The notes under the pieces: generated by a model
What the model saw: only the letters and a program-made list of their open reading frames with translations
Told to the model about the DNA's origin: nothing
Database searches by the model: none
Origin: Chaenocephalus aceratus
Lineage: Eukaryota; Chordata; Actinopteri; Perciformes; Channichthyidae
Length of the DNA: 64,000 nt
NCBI GenBank assembly: GCA_023974075.1
Contig: JAMFTG010000673.1
Coordinates: 30,813 to 94,812, forward strand
Direction of reading: 5' to 3'
Shown: in pieces, positions 62,366 through 64,000 of the stretch
How positions within the stretch are numbered: position 1 is the first letter of the stretch
Layout of the letters: every line of letters begins with the position of its first letter
Translations under genes and position numbers: made by a program

Positions 62366-64000
62366 CTGTGAGGAATCATGAAGAGATAACTCACATTATC
62401 TCCGTCAATACAGACAGCGACAAGGTAAAGGTCCTTAAAGTGACTTCCTGTAGTAGTACACGTTTACTTCTCCTGCCAATCCCAATGAGTTTGGTTTTCT
62501 GCTGTAGAATTATACCGAACTTGTCAACCACTGAAAAAAGCTGATCTGTTAAAATAAAAATGAATCACAAATAACATGCGTATGTAGATATACATGTCTT
62601 GCTATGCACATGTATATTGTTATCCAGAGATGGGGACTCGAGGCACTTGAAAACTCACCCGGAGAGGTCAGTCACATTAACGCATGGACGGTTAGCAAAC
62701 ATGTTTAGCTCAGCATCAGCTATGTAATGCTAACTTAGCTTGCTACTAGCTTTGTAACTGAATATTTGAAAAGATGAGTGAATGTTTGCTTGTCACACTT
62801 CTTTGCGTTGAGTGGCGTTGACATCCAACTCTTGACATGACATAAAAAAGGTCGGTAACGTTAATCATTACGTTCCGCTGCCACCATCTACTGGCTAACG
62901 TTAAACGTAGAAAAATACATAGTTACATACATAAATATATCTGTCGGTTTATAGGCAGGTTACAGGTTTATTGTTGACCACGTAGCGTTAATGTTACAGG
63001 TTTATCAGGTTACCATGACACTGGCTTTGAGTGAGAGGATAGAGGAATATGTTTATTTATAGTAGACTTAAAAGATGTCATTAGAGACCCAGTGTAATTA
63101 AACAATACGGTTGCAGAGGTCAAATTTTAACATTTTTGTCCACTGGCCAAATGGCTAGCCTAGTGAATGTAGAAATGTTACCAGCCACTCAATAGATTGC
63201 CATTGTTATTTTTGGCTGGTGCGTGCAACATACAGTACCAGCCACGTGCATGATTCACCAGCATTTGGCTGGTAAATGGTGTTAATGGTAGATATCTCTT
63301 TTGGAACAGGTCATGTTTTAATATCACCAGTTCAGTATATTTCAGATACTATTGCAGCAATAGTTTTTTAGTTGTAAATGGCACAGAAAAAATGTTTACT
63401 TTTAAGTACAGATGTAGCGCTTCGTTTCAGACGCCTACCCGTGCGGGTCCGTGATCGGCACGGGGTGGGCCCCTGCTCAAAAGGAAAACTTGAAACGCCC
63501 CCTTGATAAATACATTTAATTATAATGAAACCAGCTGCAATGGATCATGGATCCACCAGGGGGAGCCGTGAAAAGCTGCCACACTTGAAACTCATGTGAA
63601 ATAAACAGCTGATCTACAGGTATCTCATATAGCGGATATTTGTTTAAGATCCATATATGTCATGGATAGGATCATATTCTGTGCTAAGTAAGAGACATGT
63701 AATCATTTACTAAACATCACCATGTTTTTATTTAACAAAATAATGTTTAATTCACGTTGGCGTAAGTACAAAACCATCGCTATGTTTTTAGATCAGGAAA
63801 TGTATCCAGGGTCAAACAAACGTGTTCGATCATCATCCTCGCATTCATTTAATGTATCATATGTTCGCGAGTTGAAATGAATGCACTAAATTTAATCCAC
63901 GTGAGTTTACAACAACAACAATAATCGCTTTGTTTTATATCACATCCGACTGGAGGAAAATGCAGCGGCTCTCACTACCGAACACCCTAATCCCACGGGC
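62366..64000. other. Right flank, no recognisable gene
   Basis: 62395-62625 repeats the intron at 60715-60960. Beyond 62640 I see no coding exon, RNA gene or clear element, only short motifs such as GCTAACTTAGCTTGC and a CCAGCCAAATG-type repeat near 63240-63290. Confidence 0.5.

Overview
The window is vertebrate nuclear DNA from a ray-finned (teleost) fish. The evidence is two spliced NLR immune-receptor genes of the fish-specific FISNA-NACHT-LRR-B30.2 class on the minus strand, embedded in a dense mix of fish-type transposons: Tc1-like, several hAT families, PIF/Harbinger, piggyBac, RTE/Rex3-like and L2-like LINEs, and tRNA-derived SINEs. It also holds many microsatellites. There is no bacterial-style operon structure and no long intron-free gene.

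Layout. 1-1292 is a 41-bp minisatellite. 1300-15406 is copy A: a decayed Harbinger transposase on plus (1970-2951), then NLR gene A on minus. In transcript order gene A has a start exon (15339-15406), an N-terminal 35-residue repeat exon, a 79-bp exon, a 229-bp exon, a 1804-bp FISNA-NACHT exon, four 174-bp LRR exons, a 47-bp linker exon and a B30.2 exon that ends at 3448. I checked the splice sites and phases by eye. The chosen exons join in one open frame of about 1,204 residues.

15.4-42.5 kb holds no gene I can support. It is a transposon graveyard: a piggyBac-like MITE (16.4-17.6), a TIR element (18.9-19.5), repeats rich in AACATTCT (21.7-24.4), an L2 LINE tail (25.3-25.9), a hAT with 8-bp target duplications (26.0-27.3), a 5'-truncated RTE LINE (29.4-32.06), a BED-finger hAT remnant (32.3-32.9), an internally deleted piggyBac (33.5-36.3), large inverted-repeat arms (27.3-28.5 and 36.3-37.4), an isolated zinc-finger-like exon (37.5-37.8) and a GAGGAGTCGAGG-rich TIR element (39.4-41.8).

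42.5-62.6 kb is copy B, a direct-orientation paralog of copy A. It has a Harbinger fragment (44135-45131) and NLR gene B (45628-61255, minus) with the same architecture and an open joined frame of about 1,166 residues after the first repeat exon. Copy B has been expanded by insertions: a 1,138-bp hAT, tandem LRR-exon units with (GA)n introns, and a LINE sitting inside one (GA)n tract and itself carrying nested insertions. It lacks the terminal LRR exon of copy A. Paired comparison of A and B gives empty sites, so several insertions can be dated relative to the duplication. 62.6-64.0 kb shows no recognisable gene.

How the parts work together. The NLR products are expected to be cytosolic sensors: NACHT for ATP-driven oligomerisation, LRR and B30.2 for recognition. 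The regions most altered between the paralogs are the recognition parts (LRR exon number, B30.2 loops and a coding Ser microsatellite). The NACHT exon is nearly unchanged.
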